From NCBI RefSeq assembly GCF_021532275.1, contig NZ_JACBOT010000024.1, positions 248,001 through 312,000 of the forward strand: a stretch of 64,000 nucleotides of DNA. The letters are read 5' to 3'. Positions 54,690-63,404 of this stretch are shown here, in pieces. The position numbers and the translations under genes were made by a program. Within the stretch, counting starts at the first letter, position 1. The number at the start of each line of letters is the position of its first letter. The notes beneath the pieces were generated by a model that saw only the letters and a program-made list of their open reading frames with translations, was not told the DNA's origin and did not search any database. Origin of the DNA: Brevibacterium sp. UCMA 11754. Lineage in GTDB: Bacteria; Actinomycetota; Actinomycetes; Actinomycetales; Brevibacteriaceae.

Positions 54690-55673
54690 ATGTCACTTGA
54701 GGATCATAATGGCACAATGGTCTCGGTGTTCAGATCCAAGGCACTCCATGACCTCGGATTCACCGAGGCAGACATTCGCGATGCACTGAACTGTTGCCTG
54801 CGCAGGATACGTCGCGGGCACTTCGTTTTGAACTCGCTTTGCAACACGACGGACCATATGCCGCTCCACCTACTACACAACACCACTGCCACAGAATACC
54901 CGCGACGATATGGAGACATCCGAGACAACTCGGAGTGGCTCAGGGTGCTGATCCGCTCCTATGCCGACGAACTCCCGCCAGGAGCGGTCTTCTCTCACGT
55001 GTCCGCAGCACTCATACACGGTCTGGACCCGCCATTTCCGGCAACCGATTCAGCGGAGGTGGTTCGGCCCGGATTTCACCGAGCGAAGAAGACTCTGCGA
55101 ACCCGTGACCGTTCGCTGAATTCCGAAGAACTCACACATGTCGGCGATTTGCCTGTGACAACCGTCGGCAGAACCCTTGTCGACCTTGCCACTGACTATC
55201 CGCTTGAAGTCTCCGTGCCTTTCATCTCTGAGGCACTGCGTCGAGGTCTCGCGTCCCACGAATCACTGCACAGCAGCATCCGATCGGGCACACGAGGCTG
55301 CAGGCGGGCAGCCCAAGCCTTCGACTTGGCCAGTCCGGCTCACGAATCCTCGGGTGAGGCGCTATGCGCAGTGAAGTTCTTTCGTTTCAACATCATCGGG
55401 ATGATTCCGCAGGTGAATACCTACGACGCTGCCGGAGCGTGGATCGCCCGCAATGACTTCCGGCATGACAAGCATCCTCTGATCGTCGAGTTCCATGGAG
55501 TGGGAAAGTACTATCTCAATAACGCGGGTCCAGATCGCGCCAGCTCTGAGAACCATAAACGACATATGAAGCTGCTCAACGCCGGATACCGCGTCTTCAA
55601 CCTCGTTTGGGCAGATCTCTTCCGGGCGAGAGAGTTCGCGAAGATCAGGGCAGTAATCGCTGAATTCGGCTGA
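54690..55673 (+). CDS. AbiEi-antitoxin-like protein with nuclease-like C-terminal domain
   Basis: 327 residues from the ATG at 54690; a TTG at 54678 and an ATG at 54717 are alternatives. The N-terminal half resembles the AbiEi-type antitoxin domain of many actinobacterial proteins (LPPGAVFSHVSAALIHGLD, GDLPVTTVGRTLVDLATDYP). The C-terminal third (ARNDFRHDKHPLIVEFHG, GKY, LNAGYRVFNLVWADL) resembles DUF559/Vsr-like endonuclease folds. No partner toxin gene is adjacent. Codon use is less GC-biased than in neighbours, and the 5' flank is AT-rich, which suggests acquisition. Confidence 0.7.
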   Translation: MSLEDHNGTMVSVFRSKALHDLGFTEADIRDALNCCLRRIRRGHFVLNSLCNTTDHMPLHLLHNTTATEYPRRYGDIRDNSEWLRVLIRSYADELPPGAVFSHVSAALIHGLDPPFPATDSAEVVRPGFHRAKKTLRTRDRSLNSEELTHVGDLPVTTVGRTLVDLATDYPLEVSVPFISEALRRGLASHESLHSSIRSGTRGCRRAAQAFDLASPAHESSGEALCAVKFFRFNIIGMIPQVNTYDAAGAWIARNDFRHDKHPLIVEFHGVGKYYLNNAGPDRASSENHKRHMKLLNAGYRVFNLVWADLFRAREFAKIRAVIAEFG

Positions 55674-56069
55674 CAGTCGGAGGCTCAAAAGGACAGCGGC
55701 ACACTGCGGTCAGTCCGAAACCACCTCGGTGCCCATGCCGCCCCGACACTGAAACGACCCCGCTACCGTCTCGACGCACCTGAGATCGCGCCAAAGCTCG
55801 GGAACGCCGTCTGCCATCAGCACCGGCGGGACCACTTATCGACGAGGGGCGAGTTTATAGCGTGGCCCCTCGACGCTAAGTAGTCCGCTCGATGACCAAT
55901 GGCATAGGCCGCCTGCCTGCCAGGTGTGCTCAGGGTTACAGGTGTGCTCAGGAGCTGCAGACGCCTTCATATCGTGCGTGACTCAGATAGAGCGTGACTC
56001 AGATCCAGCTTGGCTCAGATAGAGCGTGGCCCAAATCCGGCGCGTGTCAGCGCATGCGCGACTCGGGAC
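55674..56069. other. Gene-free stretch between the AbiEi-like gene and ddl
   Basis: 396 bp with no convincing gene. It holds the right 58-bp palindrome (55829-55886), a repeat of GTGTGCTCAGG near 55923-55951, and a run of GACTCAGATAGAGCGTG-like units at about 55979-56028. No terminator with a U-tract is seen for either convergent gene. Confidence 0.6.
55829..55886. repeat. 58-bp palindromic element, right copy
   Basis: A 22-bp arm (55829-55850; starts GGACCACTTATCG) pairs with 55865-55886 at 19 of 22 positions around a 14-base AT-rich loop (GAGTTTATAGCGTG). It shares length and ends with the left copy at 54533-54590. Confidence 0.75.
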
Positions 56070-57185
56070 TCAGTGGGTGCGGGCGTGGTCGACCAGGGCG
56101 ATGGTGATGAGCTCTGAGATGAGCGCCGGGTACTCGATGCCCGAGTTCGACCACATGAACGGGTACGCCGAGGTGGGTGTGAACCCCGGGAGCGTGTTGA
56201 TCTCGTTGATGAGGACGTCACCGGCGTCTGTGACGAAGGTATCGACTCGTGAGAGTCCTGTGCAGTCGAAGAGCCGGAAGACCTGCGCCGAGAGTTCCTG
56301 GATCCGGGCCGTCGTCTTCTCATCGACGCGTGCCGGGCAGGTCAGCTGCGCATCGGCGAGGTTGAGGTATTTGGCCTCGAAGTCATAGAACGAGTGCTCG
56401 CCTGAGACCTCGATCTCTCCGGGGAACGAGACGCGGACCTCACGGTCATGAACCGAGCCGAGCACCGCGCACTCGATCTCACGGCCGACGACCTGTGGTT
56501 CGACGATGACCTTGGAGTCATGCTCGAAGGCAGAGCGCAGCGCCTGATCCAGCCCCTCGGCGGACTCCACGCGGCTGACTCCCATGGACGATCCTGCCCG
56601 TGCCGGTTTGACGAATACGGGCAGACCGAGTTCGGTGATTCGAGCCTCGGCGGCGGCCTGCTCTGATTCCCACATGGTTTCGGTCACGAGCTCCCAGGGA
56701 CACGTCGGAATTCCTGCGTGGGCCATGAGGGACTTCGTGTAGTGCTTGTCCATGCTCGCCGCCGAAGCGAAGACCCCGGAGCCGACGTAGGCCGTGTCGC
56801 TGAGTTCGAACAGGCCCTGCAAGGTCCCGTCCTCACCGTACCGGCCGTGCAGGAGAGGGAAGTAGACATCGACGGATCCGAGTTCGGTGTACTGCCCCTC
56901 GGCGTCGCGCTGCAGCAGAGGTGAGCCCTGCGCGGAGATCGGCGGGATGACCTCGGTTCCGTTGTCAACGACCTCGGGCATGTCAGCCGGGTCGAAGGCC
57001 ATCGTCGACCAGTCTTCGACGATGCGCCACACACCGGCCTTCGTGATGCCGATCGGCAGAACACGGTAGGCGTCGGTGTCGATGGCCTGGATGACCCCGG
57101 CAGCAGTGACGCAGCTGACGGCGTGTTCGCTCGATCGTCCGCCGAAGAGGACTGCGACGAGTGGCCGGTGATCAGATTCAGGCAT
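56070..57185 (-). CDS. ddl: D-alanine--D-alanine ligase
   Basis: 371 residues. ATP-grasp enzyme joining two D-Ala for peptidoglycan. LFGGRSSEHAVS at the N-terminus, VFVKPARAGSSMGVS for ATP, LINEINTLPGFTPTSAYP for metal and product. Located downstream of gpsA in a murA-plsC-gpsA-ddl string, with a YbhB gene between. Confidence 0.97.
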   Translation of the reverse strand: MPESDHRPLVAVLFGGRSSEHAVSCVTAAGVIQAIDTDAYRVLPIGITKAGVWRIVEDWSTMAFDPADMPEVVDNGTEVIPPISAQGSPLLQRDAEGQYTELGSVDVYFPLLHGRYGEDGTLQGLFELSDTAYVGSGVFASAASMDKHYTKSLMAHAGIPTCPWELVTETMWESEQAAAEARITELGLPVFVKPARAGSSMGVSRVESAEGLDQALRSAFEHDSKVIVEPQVVGREIECAVLGSVHDREVRVSFPGEIEVSGEHSFYDFEAKYLNLADAQLTCPARVDEKTTARIQELSAQVFRLFDCTGLSRVDTFVTDAGDVLINEINTLPGFTPTSAYPFMWSNSGIEYPALISELITIALVDHARTH

Positions 57186-57241
57186 AGAAATCCTTGGTCG
57201 TTAGCGCGCGTGACCGTTTGTACGGACTGGAAAACTCTAGC

Positions 57242-57775
57242 TCACTTGAGCTCGAACGTGCATTCCAGGGATGCACGGGCGATGCCTTTGAAGAACATGT
57301 TGAACCCGGCGAATGCCGGTGAGGCGGATTCGTCGAGGCCAAGCGGCTCCGCCAGTGCTGTGACGATGAAGAAGTAACGGTGCGGTCCGTGGCCCTGTGG
57401 TGGGGCGGCACCGACGAAGCGAGGTTCGCCCGCATCGTTGCGCAGGGTCACTGTTCCGGCAGGCAGAAGGTCCGCCGAGGGATCGCCGGCGTTGGCGGGC
57501 AGGCTGGTTGTCGACGCGTCGAGGTCGGTCACGACCCAGTGCCAGAAACCGGAGCCGGTGGGTGCGTCCGGGTCGTAGCATGTCACGGCGAAGGCCTTGG
57601 TCTCTTCGGGGAATCCCGACCAGGACAGCTGCGGAGAGACGTCCTGGCCGCCGTCGACGCCCATCGCGCCCGAGAGCTGCGGTCCGCTCAGTTCGCCCCC
57701 GTTCTCGATGTCCGTGCTGGTGAGAGTGAAGGTCGGAACTTCGGAAAGGTTGTAGAACGGTGAGTTGACGCTCAT
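57242..57775 (-). CDS. YbhB/YbcL-family (PEBP) protein
   Basis: 177 residues. PEBP ligand-pocket motifs DPDAPTGSGFWHWVV and GPHRYFFIVTAL. No secretion signal. The family resembles Raf kinase inhibitor proteins, but bacterial roles are poorly known. It lies between gpsA and ddl on the same strand, 84 bp after gpsA. Confidence 0.92.
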   Translation of the reverse strand: MSVNSPFYNLSEVPTFTLTSTDIENGGELSGPQLSGAMGVDGGQDVSPQLSWSGFPEETKAFAVTCYDPDAPTGSGFWHWVVTDLDASTTSLPANAGDPSADLLPAGTVTLRNDAGEPRFVGAAPPQGHGPHRYFFIVTALAEPLGLDESASPAFAGFNMFFKGIARASLECTFELK

Positions 57776-57859
57776 GTCTGCTCCTTGTCGTGCGAAATGA
57801 TGCAGTGGACGATGCTGAGAGTGGCTCGGATCCTCAAGCGGACCAAACCCTTGAGGTCC

Positions 57860-58873
57860 TTAGGCGGGTGGTCCCTCATGCTTACGCTTCCGAGACAACA
57901 GCAAACCGGCGAGTTCGTCAACCCTCAGCTGTCCTCCGAGGACTGCACACACGGCTTCGGTGATCGGCAGGTCTACTGAGTACCTGCGTCCCAGGGCGAG
58001 GATGGCGGGCGCCGATTTCACTCCCTCAGCGGTCTGCGAGGTGTGGGCGATGACATCATCCAGGCTCATGCCCTCGCCGAGGTGGCGCCCGAATGTCCTG
58101 TTCCGCGACAGTGGCGACGCGCAGGTGGCGACGAGGTCACCGAGTCCGGCCAGCCCCGAGAGGGTGTGCTGCTGGGCGCCCATGGCAGCGGCCAGACGAG
58201 AGGTCTCGGCCAGGCCGCGGGTGATGATCGAGGCCTTCGAGTTGTCACCGAGCTTCTGACCGTCGGCGATGCCGACTGCCAGAGCGATGACGTTCTTGAC
58301 GGCACCACCCATCTCGACGCCGACGACGTCGGTGTTGGTATAGGGCCGGAAATAGCCGTTCGCGCTGATCTCAGCGACCACCTCGGCGGTCTCGATGCTC
58401 TCCGAGGCCACGACGGTGGCTGTGGGCTGACGATCGGCGATCTCACGGGCCAGGTTCGGGCCGGAGACGACCGCGATCTGGGTGGAGTCCACCCCGGCGA
58501 CCTCGGCGATGACCTCGGACATGCGTTTGCCCGTGTCGACCTCGATGCCCTTCATCAGGCTCACGAGCTTCACTCCTGGGCGCAGGTGCGGCTTCCACCG
58601 GCTCAGGTTCTCCCGCAGGGTCTGCGCGGGAACGGCGAGGATGATGACCTCGGCGTCTGTCACGGCGGCGATGTCATCGGCGGTCGCGCTCAGCAGCTCG
58701 GGCAGAACCCGGTCGCCCAGGTACCGTTCGTTGGTGTGTGAGGAGGTGATCTCCTCGGCGACCTCGGACCGGCGAGCCCAGAGGGTGACGGGGAATCCGG
58801 CATCGGCGACGACGGCGGCATAGGTAGTCCCCCATGAACCGGCGCCCAGCACTGCGGTCTTCTCGACGCTCAT
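57860..58873 (-). CDS. gpsA: Glycerol-3-phosphate dehydrogenase [NAD(P)+]
   Basis: 337 residues. NAD(P) motif GAGSWGTTYAAVVADAG, SLMKGIEVDT, VVSGPNLAREIA and the catalytic Lys in GGAVKNVIALAVG. It supplies sn-glycerol-3-phosphate for phospholipid synthesis. Its ATG overlaps the plsC stop (ATGA). Confidence 0.97.
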   Translation of the reverse strand: MSVEKTAVLGAGSWGTTYAAVVADAGFPVTLWARRSEVAEEITSSHTNERYLGDRVLPELLSATADDIAAVTDAEVIILAVPAQTLRENLSRWKPHLRPGVKLVSLMKGIEVDTGKRMSEVIAEVAGVDSTQIAVVSGPNLAREIADRQPTATVVASESIETAEVVAEISANGYFRPYTNTDVVGVEMGGAVKNVIALAVGIADGQKLGDNSKASIITRGLAETSRLAAAMGAQQHTLSGLAGLGDLVATCASPLSRNRTFGRHLGEGMSLDDVIAHTSQTAEGVKSAPAILALGRRYSVDLPITEAVCAVLGGQLRVDELAGLLLSRKRKHEGPPA

Positions 58874-59637
58874 TCGCCGACCTCCTTGTTGTGGAATCTC
58901 GCCGGCAGCTCACGGCTCGAAAGCTCGCCGACCATCGCTGCAATGGTGTTGGTCAGACGGTGGGTGAGCACCGTCTTGGCCCTCTTGTCCTCGCGGTGCG
59001 GCCACAGATCCTCGTAGTCGAGGGAAGGCCCGAATCTGACGACGCAGCTGTGGCTCAGAGGTTTGAACCTCGGCAGCCGAGATCCGCGCGGATAGATTCC
59101 GTTGAGCCCCCAGTGGGCGACGGGAATGATCGGTGCCCCTGTTTCAAGGGCGAGCCGGGCAGTGCCGGACTTGAAGTGCTGGGGCCAGAAGTCCGGGTCC
59201 TTGGTCAAGGTCCCTTCGGGGTAGATGACCACGGTTTGGCCATTGGCCAAAGCATCTTTCGCGTATTCGAGCGAGTCCCCGGCCTGTCCCGAGGATCGCA
59301 GCACGGGGATCTGGCCGATCGTCTTGAGGATGGTTCCGAGAACGCCGGAGAACAGAGACGACTTCGCCAGGAAGTGCGGCATCCGACCGTGACGTTTGAG
59401 GGCCAGGCCCACGAGGATCGGGTCAAGGTGGTTCGCATGGTAGGCGGCGATGATGGCGCCCCTGCCCGGCGGCGGCAGATGCTCGGCCCCCGTCACCGTC
59501 ATCTTCGTGGCCGTGCGCATGAGCCCGAAGGCAGCGGTGGCGGCGATGGTGCCAGCCCGGTTCTGCGCACGCACTGAGGCGGGATCGAAGGAGACGAGGT
59601 CGTGGTCATTCGAGTCCGGCTCGGTCACCGCACTCAT
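58870..59637 (-). CDS. plsC: 1-acyl-sn-glycerol-3-phosphate acyltransferase
   Basis: 255 residues. HX4D motif HANHLD, second motif YPEGTLTKDPDF, and a PVAHWGLNGIYP loop. It makes phosphatidate for CdsA. Overlaps murA upstream and gpsA downstream by ATGA, so all three are translationally coupled. Confidence 0.93.
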   Translation of the reverse strand: MSAVTEPDSNDHDLVSFDPASVRAQNRAGTIAATAAFGLMRTATKMTVTGAEHLPPPGRGAIIAAYHANHLDPILVGLALKRHGRMPHFLAKSSLFSGVLGTILKTIGQIPVLRSSGQAGDSLEYAKDALANGQTVVIYPEGTLTKDPDFWPQHFKSGTARLALETGAPIIPVAHWGLNGIYPRGSRLPRFKPLSHSCVVRFGPSLDYEDLWPHREDKRAKTVLTHRLTNTIAAMVGELSSRELPARFHNKEVGE

Positions 59638-60950
59638 GCGGCTACCTCGGCCCCGAGACCGAGAAGCTTATCGAGGAAGTTCTCGTATCCGCGGTTGATG
59701 AGCTCGATGCCGTGGACCTGGCTGGTGCCGCGTGCTGCCAGGGCTGCGATGAGGTGGCTGAAGCCACCGCGCAGGTCGGGCACGTCGATGCGTGTTCCGG
59801 TGAGTTCGGTAGGCCCGGAGACCACGGCCGAATGCTGGTAGTTGCGACGCCCGAATCGGCAGGGTGTGCCGCCGAGGCATTCGCGGTAGAGCTGAATCTG
59901 GGCGCCCATCTCACCGAGTGCGTGGGTGAAGCCGAAGCGGTTCTCGTACACGGTCTCGTGGATGATCGACAGGCCCTCGGCCTGGGTCATGGCAACGACG
60001 AGCGGCTGCTGCCAATCGGTCATGAAGCCCGGGTGTACGTCGGTCTCCAGCGCGAAGGACGTGAGCTTGCCGCCGGGGTGGCGGAAGCGGATCCCGGTCT
60101 CCTCGACCTCGAATTCGCCGCCGATGCGGCGGAAGACGTTGAGGAAGGTGATGAGCTCGGGCTGGGAGGCACCTTCGACGAAGATGTCTCCGCCGGTGGC
60201 CAACGCGGCAGAGGCCCACGATGCGGTCTCATTGCGGTCCGGCAGCGCGCGGTGGATGAAGCCGCGCAGGGTCTCCACACCTTCGATGCGCACCACACGG
60301 TCGGTGTCGACGGTGATGATGGCACCCATCTTCTGCAGCAGGGCGATGAGATCCATGATCTCGGGTTCGATGGCCGCATTGCGCAGCTCGGTCACACCTT
60401 CGGCGCGGACCGCGGTCAGCAGAACCTGCTCTGTGGCACCCACAGAGGGGAAGGGCAGTTCGACCTTCGTGCCCTGAAGTCGTCCCCGGGTGGTGAGCAT
60501 GATGCCGCCGGAGGTCTTGTCGACCTCGGCACCGAACTTTCGCAGCACATCGAGGTGGAAGTTGATGGGACGATCGCCGATGTGGCAGCCGCCCAGGTCC
60601 GGAATGAACGCTTGGCCCAGGCTGTGCAGGAGGGGTCCGCAGAAGAGGATCGGGATCCGTGAGGAACCGGCGTGTGCGTCGATGTCGACGATCGATCCCT
60701 GTGCCATATCGGAGGGGTCCAGGTGAAGTTCACCGTCGGACAGCTGTCCATCGGCCCCGGGCGTGACCCGGACCCCGTGGAGTTCGAGCAGACCGGTGAC
60801 GATCTCAACGTCCCTGATCTGCGGCACCCCGCGCAGCACGGAGGGCGTCTCTCCCAACAATGAGGCGACCATGGCCTTGGGGACCAAGTTCTTGGCACCT
60901 CTGACCTGGACGGTTCCACCTAACGGATTACCGCCGCGAACTTCGAGCAT
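59634..60950 (-). CDS. murA: UDP-N-acetylglucosamine 1-carboxyvinyltransferase
   Basis: 438 residues. First committed peptidoglycan step. N-terminal GAKNLVPKAM, active-site C122 in DLGGCHIGDRPINFH (the Cys targeted by fosfomycin is present, not the Asp of mycobacteria), C-terminal DLRGGFSHLIAAL. It heads murA-plsC-gpsA. Confidence 0.97.
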   Translation of the reverse strand: MLEVRGGNPLGGTVQVRGAKNLVPKAMVASLLGETPSVLRGVPQIRDVEIVTGLLELHGVRVTPGADGQLSDGELHLDPSDMAQGSIVDIDAHAGSSRIPILFCGPLLHSLGQAFIPDLGGCHIGDRPINFHLDVLRKFGAEVDKTSGGIMLTTRGRLQGTKVELPFPSVGATEQVLLTAVRAEGVTELRNAAIEPEIMDLIALLQKMGAIITVDTDRVVRIEGVETLRGFIHRALPDRNETASWASAALATGGDIFVEGASQPELITFLNVFRRIGGEFEVEETGIRFRHPGGKLTSFALETDVHPGFMTDWQQPLVVAMTQAEGLSIIHETVYENRFGFTHALGEMGAQIQLYRECLGGTPCRFGRRNYQHSAVVSGPTELTGTRIDVPDLRGGFSHLIAALAARGTSQVHGIELINRGYENFLDKLLGLGAEVAA

Positions 60951-61105
60951 GTTCCTCCCTGCGTCACACTTGCACCCGGTAGGATCCGGACGTGGCCCAG
61001 ACTAGTCCGGACTCGTCCAAGACTAACGCAGACGCGGCGTGGGTCCCCTGTGGCACGGCTCTCAGACCGTCGAGTTCGACGATTCGAGCCTTCGCTGAGA
61101 AAGGC

Positions 61106-61705
61106 TCAGACCTTCGCGGGCAGAGTCGTCGGCTTGAACGTCGCTCGCTTGGACTCGAAATCGGAGATCTCGGATTCCTTGGCCAGGGTCAGACTGATGT
61201 CGTCATGGCCCTCGAGGAGGCGCCAGCGCGTGTAGTCATCGATCTGGAACGTCACCGTGACCGAATCGCAGGTCACGGTCTTCGCGTTCAGGTCCACGGT
61301 GATCGGGGTGCCCGGATGGTTCTCGAGGATCTTCCAGATCAATTCGATGTCGTCCTGTTCCAGCTGAGCCGCCAGGAGGCCCTCTTTGCCGGAGTTGCCG
61401 CGGAAGATGTCGCCGAAGCGCGAGGAGAGGACGACGCGGAAACCGTAGTCCTTCAGTGCCCACACGGCGTGTTCACGCGATGAGCCGGTGCCGAAGTCGG
61501 GTCCGGCCACGAGGACGGAGCCGGCCGAGAAGTCGGGGTCGTTGAGGACGAAGTCCTCGTTCGTCCGCCACCGGTAGAACAGCGCGTCTTCGAACCCGGT
61601 GCGGGTGACCCGCTTGAGGAACTTCGCCGGGATGATCTGGTCGGTGTCGATGTTGGCGCGACGCAGCGGGACGCCGATGCCGGTGTGTGTGCTGAAAGCT
61701 TCCAT
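61106..61705 (-). CDS. leuD: 3-isopropylmalate dehydratase small subunit
   Basis: 199 residues. Signature [16 protein letters not shown] and [17 protein letters not shown]. With LeuC it isomerises isopropylmalate in leucine synthesis. An AAGGAGT site precedes the ATG, 12 bp after the leuC stop. Confidence 0.98.
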   Translation of the reverse strand: MEAFSTHTGIGVPLRRANIDTDQIIPAKFLKRVTRTGFEDALFYRWRTNEDFVLNDPDFSAGSVLVAGPDFGTGSSREHAVWALKDYGFRVVLSSRFGDIFRGNSGKEGLLAAQLEQDDIELIWKILENHPGTPITVDLNAKTVTCDSVTVTFQIDDYTRWRLLEGHDDISLTLAKESEISDFESKRATFKPTTLPAKV

Positions 61706-61717
61706 CAGTTGGACTCC

Positions 61718-63208
61718 TTAAGCGTTCGCCGAGGTGGGGGTGGGTGTCAGTGTCAAGGTGGGTTTATCGTCCGTCCACGCCACCGGTTCGGCGTCGCGTG
61801 GGAGATCCTTGACGTCACCGGGTGAGGACAGCGTCCCACGCACGGCGGTGGCCGCGGCCACGAGCGGGGACACGAGGTGGGTGCGCCCGCCCTTGCCCTG
61901 ACGACCCTCGAAGTTGCGGTTCGAGGTCGAGGCACAGCGTTCACCGTCGGCCAGCTGGTCCGGGTTCATGCCCAGGCACATCGAGCAGCCGGCGAAGCGC
62001 CACTCACCTCCGAAGTCCTTGAAGATCACGTCGAGGCCCTCGTCCTCGGCCTGCAGGCGGACCTTCGCCGATCCGGGAACGACCATGAAGCGGACGTTCT
62101 CGGCCTTCTTCCGGCCGCGGACCACCTCGGCGGCGGCTCGCAGGTCTTCGATGCGTGAGTTCGTGCACGAACCCAGGAACACGGTGTCGACTTCGATCTC
62201 ACGCAGCGGGGTGCCCGGCGTCAGACCCATGTAGGCCAGAGCGTTGGCGGCCGATGCCTTGTCGTTCTCGTCGGCGAAATCATCGGGTGAGGGCACGGAG
62301 GCCGACAGCGGCAGTCCCTGACCCGGGTTGGTTCCCCAGGTCACGAACGGCTCGATGTCCTTGGCCTCGAGGACGACCTCATGGTCGAAGGTGGCGCCCT
62401 CGTCGGTGTACAGGGTCTTCCAGTACTCGACCGCGGCGTCCCAGTCTTCGCCCTCGGGTGCGTGCGGACGGCCCTTGACGTAGTCGAAGGTGGTCTCGTC
62501 CGGGGCGACCATGCCGGCACGGGCTCCGGCCTCGATCGACATGTTGCAGATGGTCATCCGTGCTTCCATCGACAGCGCGCGAATCGCCGAACCGCGGTAT
62601 TCGAGCACGTAGCCCTGCCCGCCGCCGGTTCCGATCTTCGCGATGATGGCGAGGATGATGTCCTTGGCGCTCGAGCCTTCGGGCAGTTCGCCGTCGACGG
62701 TGATCGACATCGTCTTGAATGCCTTGAGGCTCAGCGTTTGGGTGGCGAGCACATGTTCGACCTCTGAGGTGCCGATGCCCAGTGCCAGCGCACCGAAGGC
62801 GCCATGAGTTGAGGTGTGCGAGTCACCGCAGACGACGGTGGTGCCCGGCTGGGTCAGGCCCAGCTGTGGGCCCACGACGTGGACGATTCCCTGGTCGGCA
62901 TCGCCGAGGCTGTGCAGACGGATCCCGAATTCCTGCGTATTCTGCCGCAGAGTCTCGATCTGCGTGGCGGAGGTGGGCTCGGCGATGGGCTTGTCGATGT
63001 CCCAGGTCGGAGTGTTGTGATCCTCCGTGGCGATGGTCAGGTCGGGGCGGCGCACGGGGCGCCCGGCGAGTCGGAGACCGTCGAATGCCTGCGGGCTGGT
63101 GACCTCGTGGACAAGGTGGAGGTCGATGTAGATGAGGTCGGGCGCACCGTCTTCGCCCAGGGATACGACGTGATCGGCCCAGACCTTCTCGGCCAAAGTG
63201 CGTGGCAT
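61718..63208 (-). CDS. leuC: 3-isopropylmalate dehydratase large subunit
   Basis: 496 residues. The 4Fe-4S ligands are in [13 protein letters not shown] and [10 protein letters not shown]; substrate loop [25 protein letters not shown] site precedes the ATG. The C-terminus has a Thr/Pro tail. Regulated probably by the divergent IclR protein. Confidence 0.98.
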   Translation of the reverse strand: MPRTLAEKVWADHVVSLGEDGAPDLIYIDLHLVHEVTSPQAFDGLRLAGRPVRRPDLTIATEDHNTPTWDIDKPIAEPTSATQIETLRQNTQEFGIRLHSLGDADQGIVHVVGPQLGLTQPGTTVVCGDSHTSTHGAFGALALGIGTSEVEHVLATQTLSLKAFKTMSITVDGELPEGSSAKDIILAIIAKIGTGGGQGYVLEYRGSAIRALSMEARMTICNMSIEAGARAGMVAPDETTFDYVKGRPHAPEGEDWDAAVEYWKTLYTDEGATFDHEVVLEAKDIEPFVTWGTNPGQGLPLSASVPSPDDFADENDKASAANALAYMGLTPGTPLREIEVDTVFLGSCTNSRIEDLRAAAEVVRGRKKAENVRFMVVPGSAKVRLQAEDEGLDVIFKDFGGEWRFAGCSMCLGMNPDQLADGERCASTSNRNFEGRQGKGGRTHLVSPLVAAATAVRGTLSSPGDVKDLPRDAEPVAWTDDKPTLTLTPTPTSANA

Positions 63209-63222
63209 GATTCCTCCCGCTG

Positions 63223-63241
63223 GTACAGGGATTGCCTGTAC
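63223..63241. promoter_or_regulatory. Perfect inverted repeat upstream of leuC
   Basis: GTACAGG-GATTG-CCTGTAC lies 15-33 bp before the leuC start. A GTACAGG half-site recurs at 63331-63337. It could be the operator of the divergent IclR regulator or a 5' UTR hairpin next to the ribosome site. Confidence 0.5.
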
Positions 63242-63404
63242 GTGCTTACTGCTGTGACGGCCCGCGTTCGGGCGTGGGTGACATTCGATTTGACCACTCG
63301 GCGAGTGCGCGATGTGCGCTCAACGAGTTCGTACAGGAAACCTACTCGCCCGTATCGCATTTCGAACTTGCATCTCGCCCACTGAGACGCGCACAATAGT
63401 GTCT

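Noticed and set aside
63348..63370. Possible leucine leader peptide upstream of leuC on the minus strand
   Set aside because: A 17-codon frame exists (MQVRNAIRASRF...), but it has no leucine codons and no attenuator follows.
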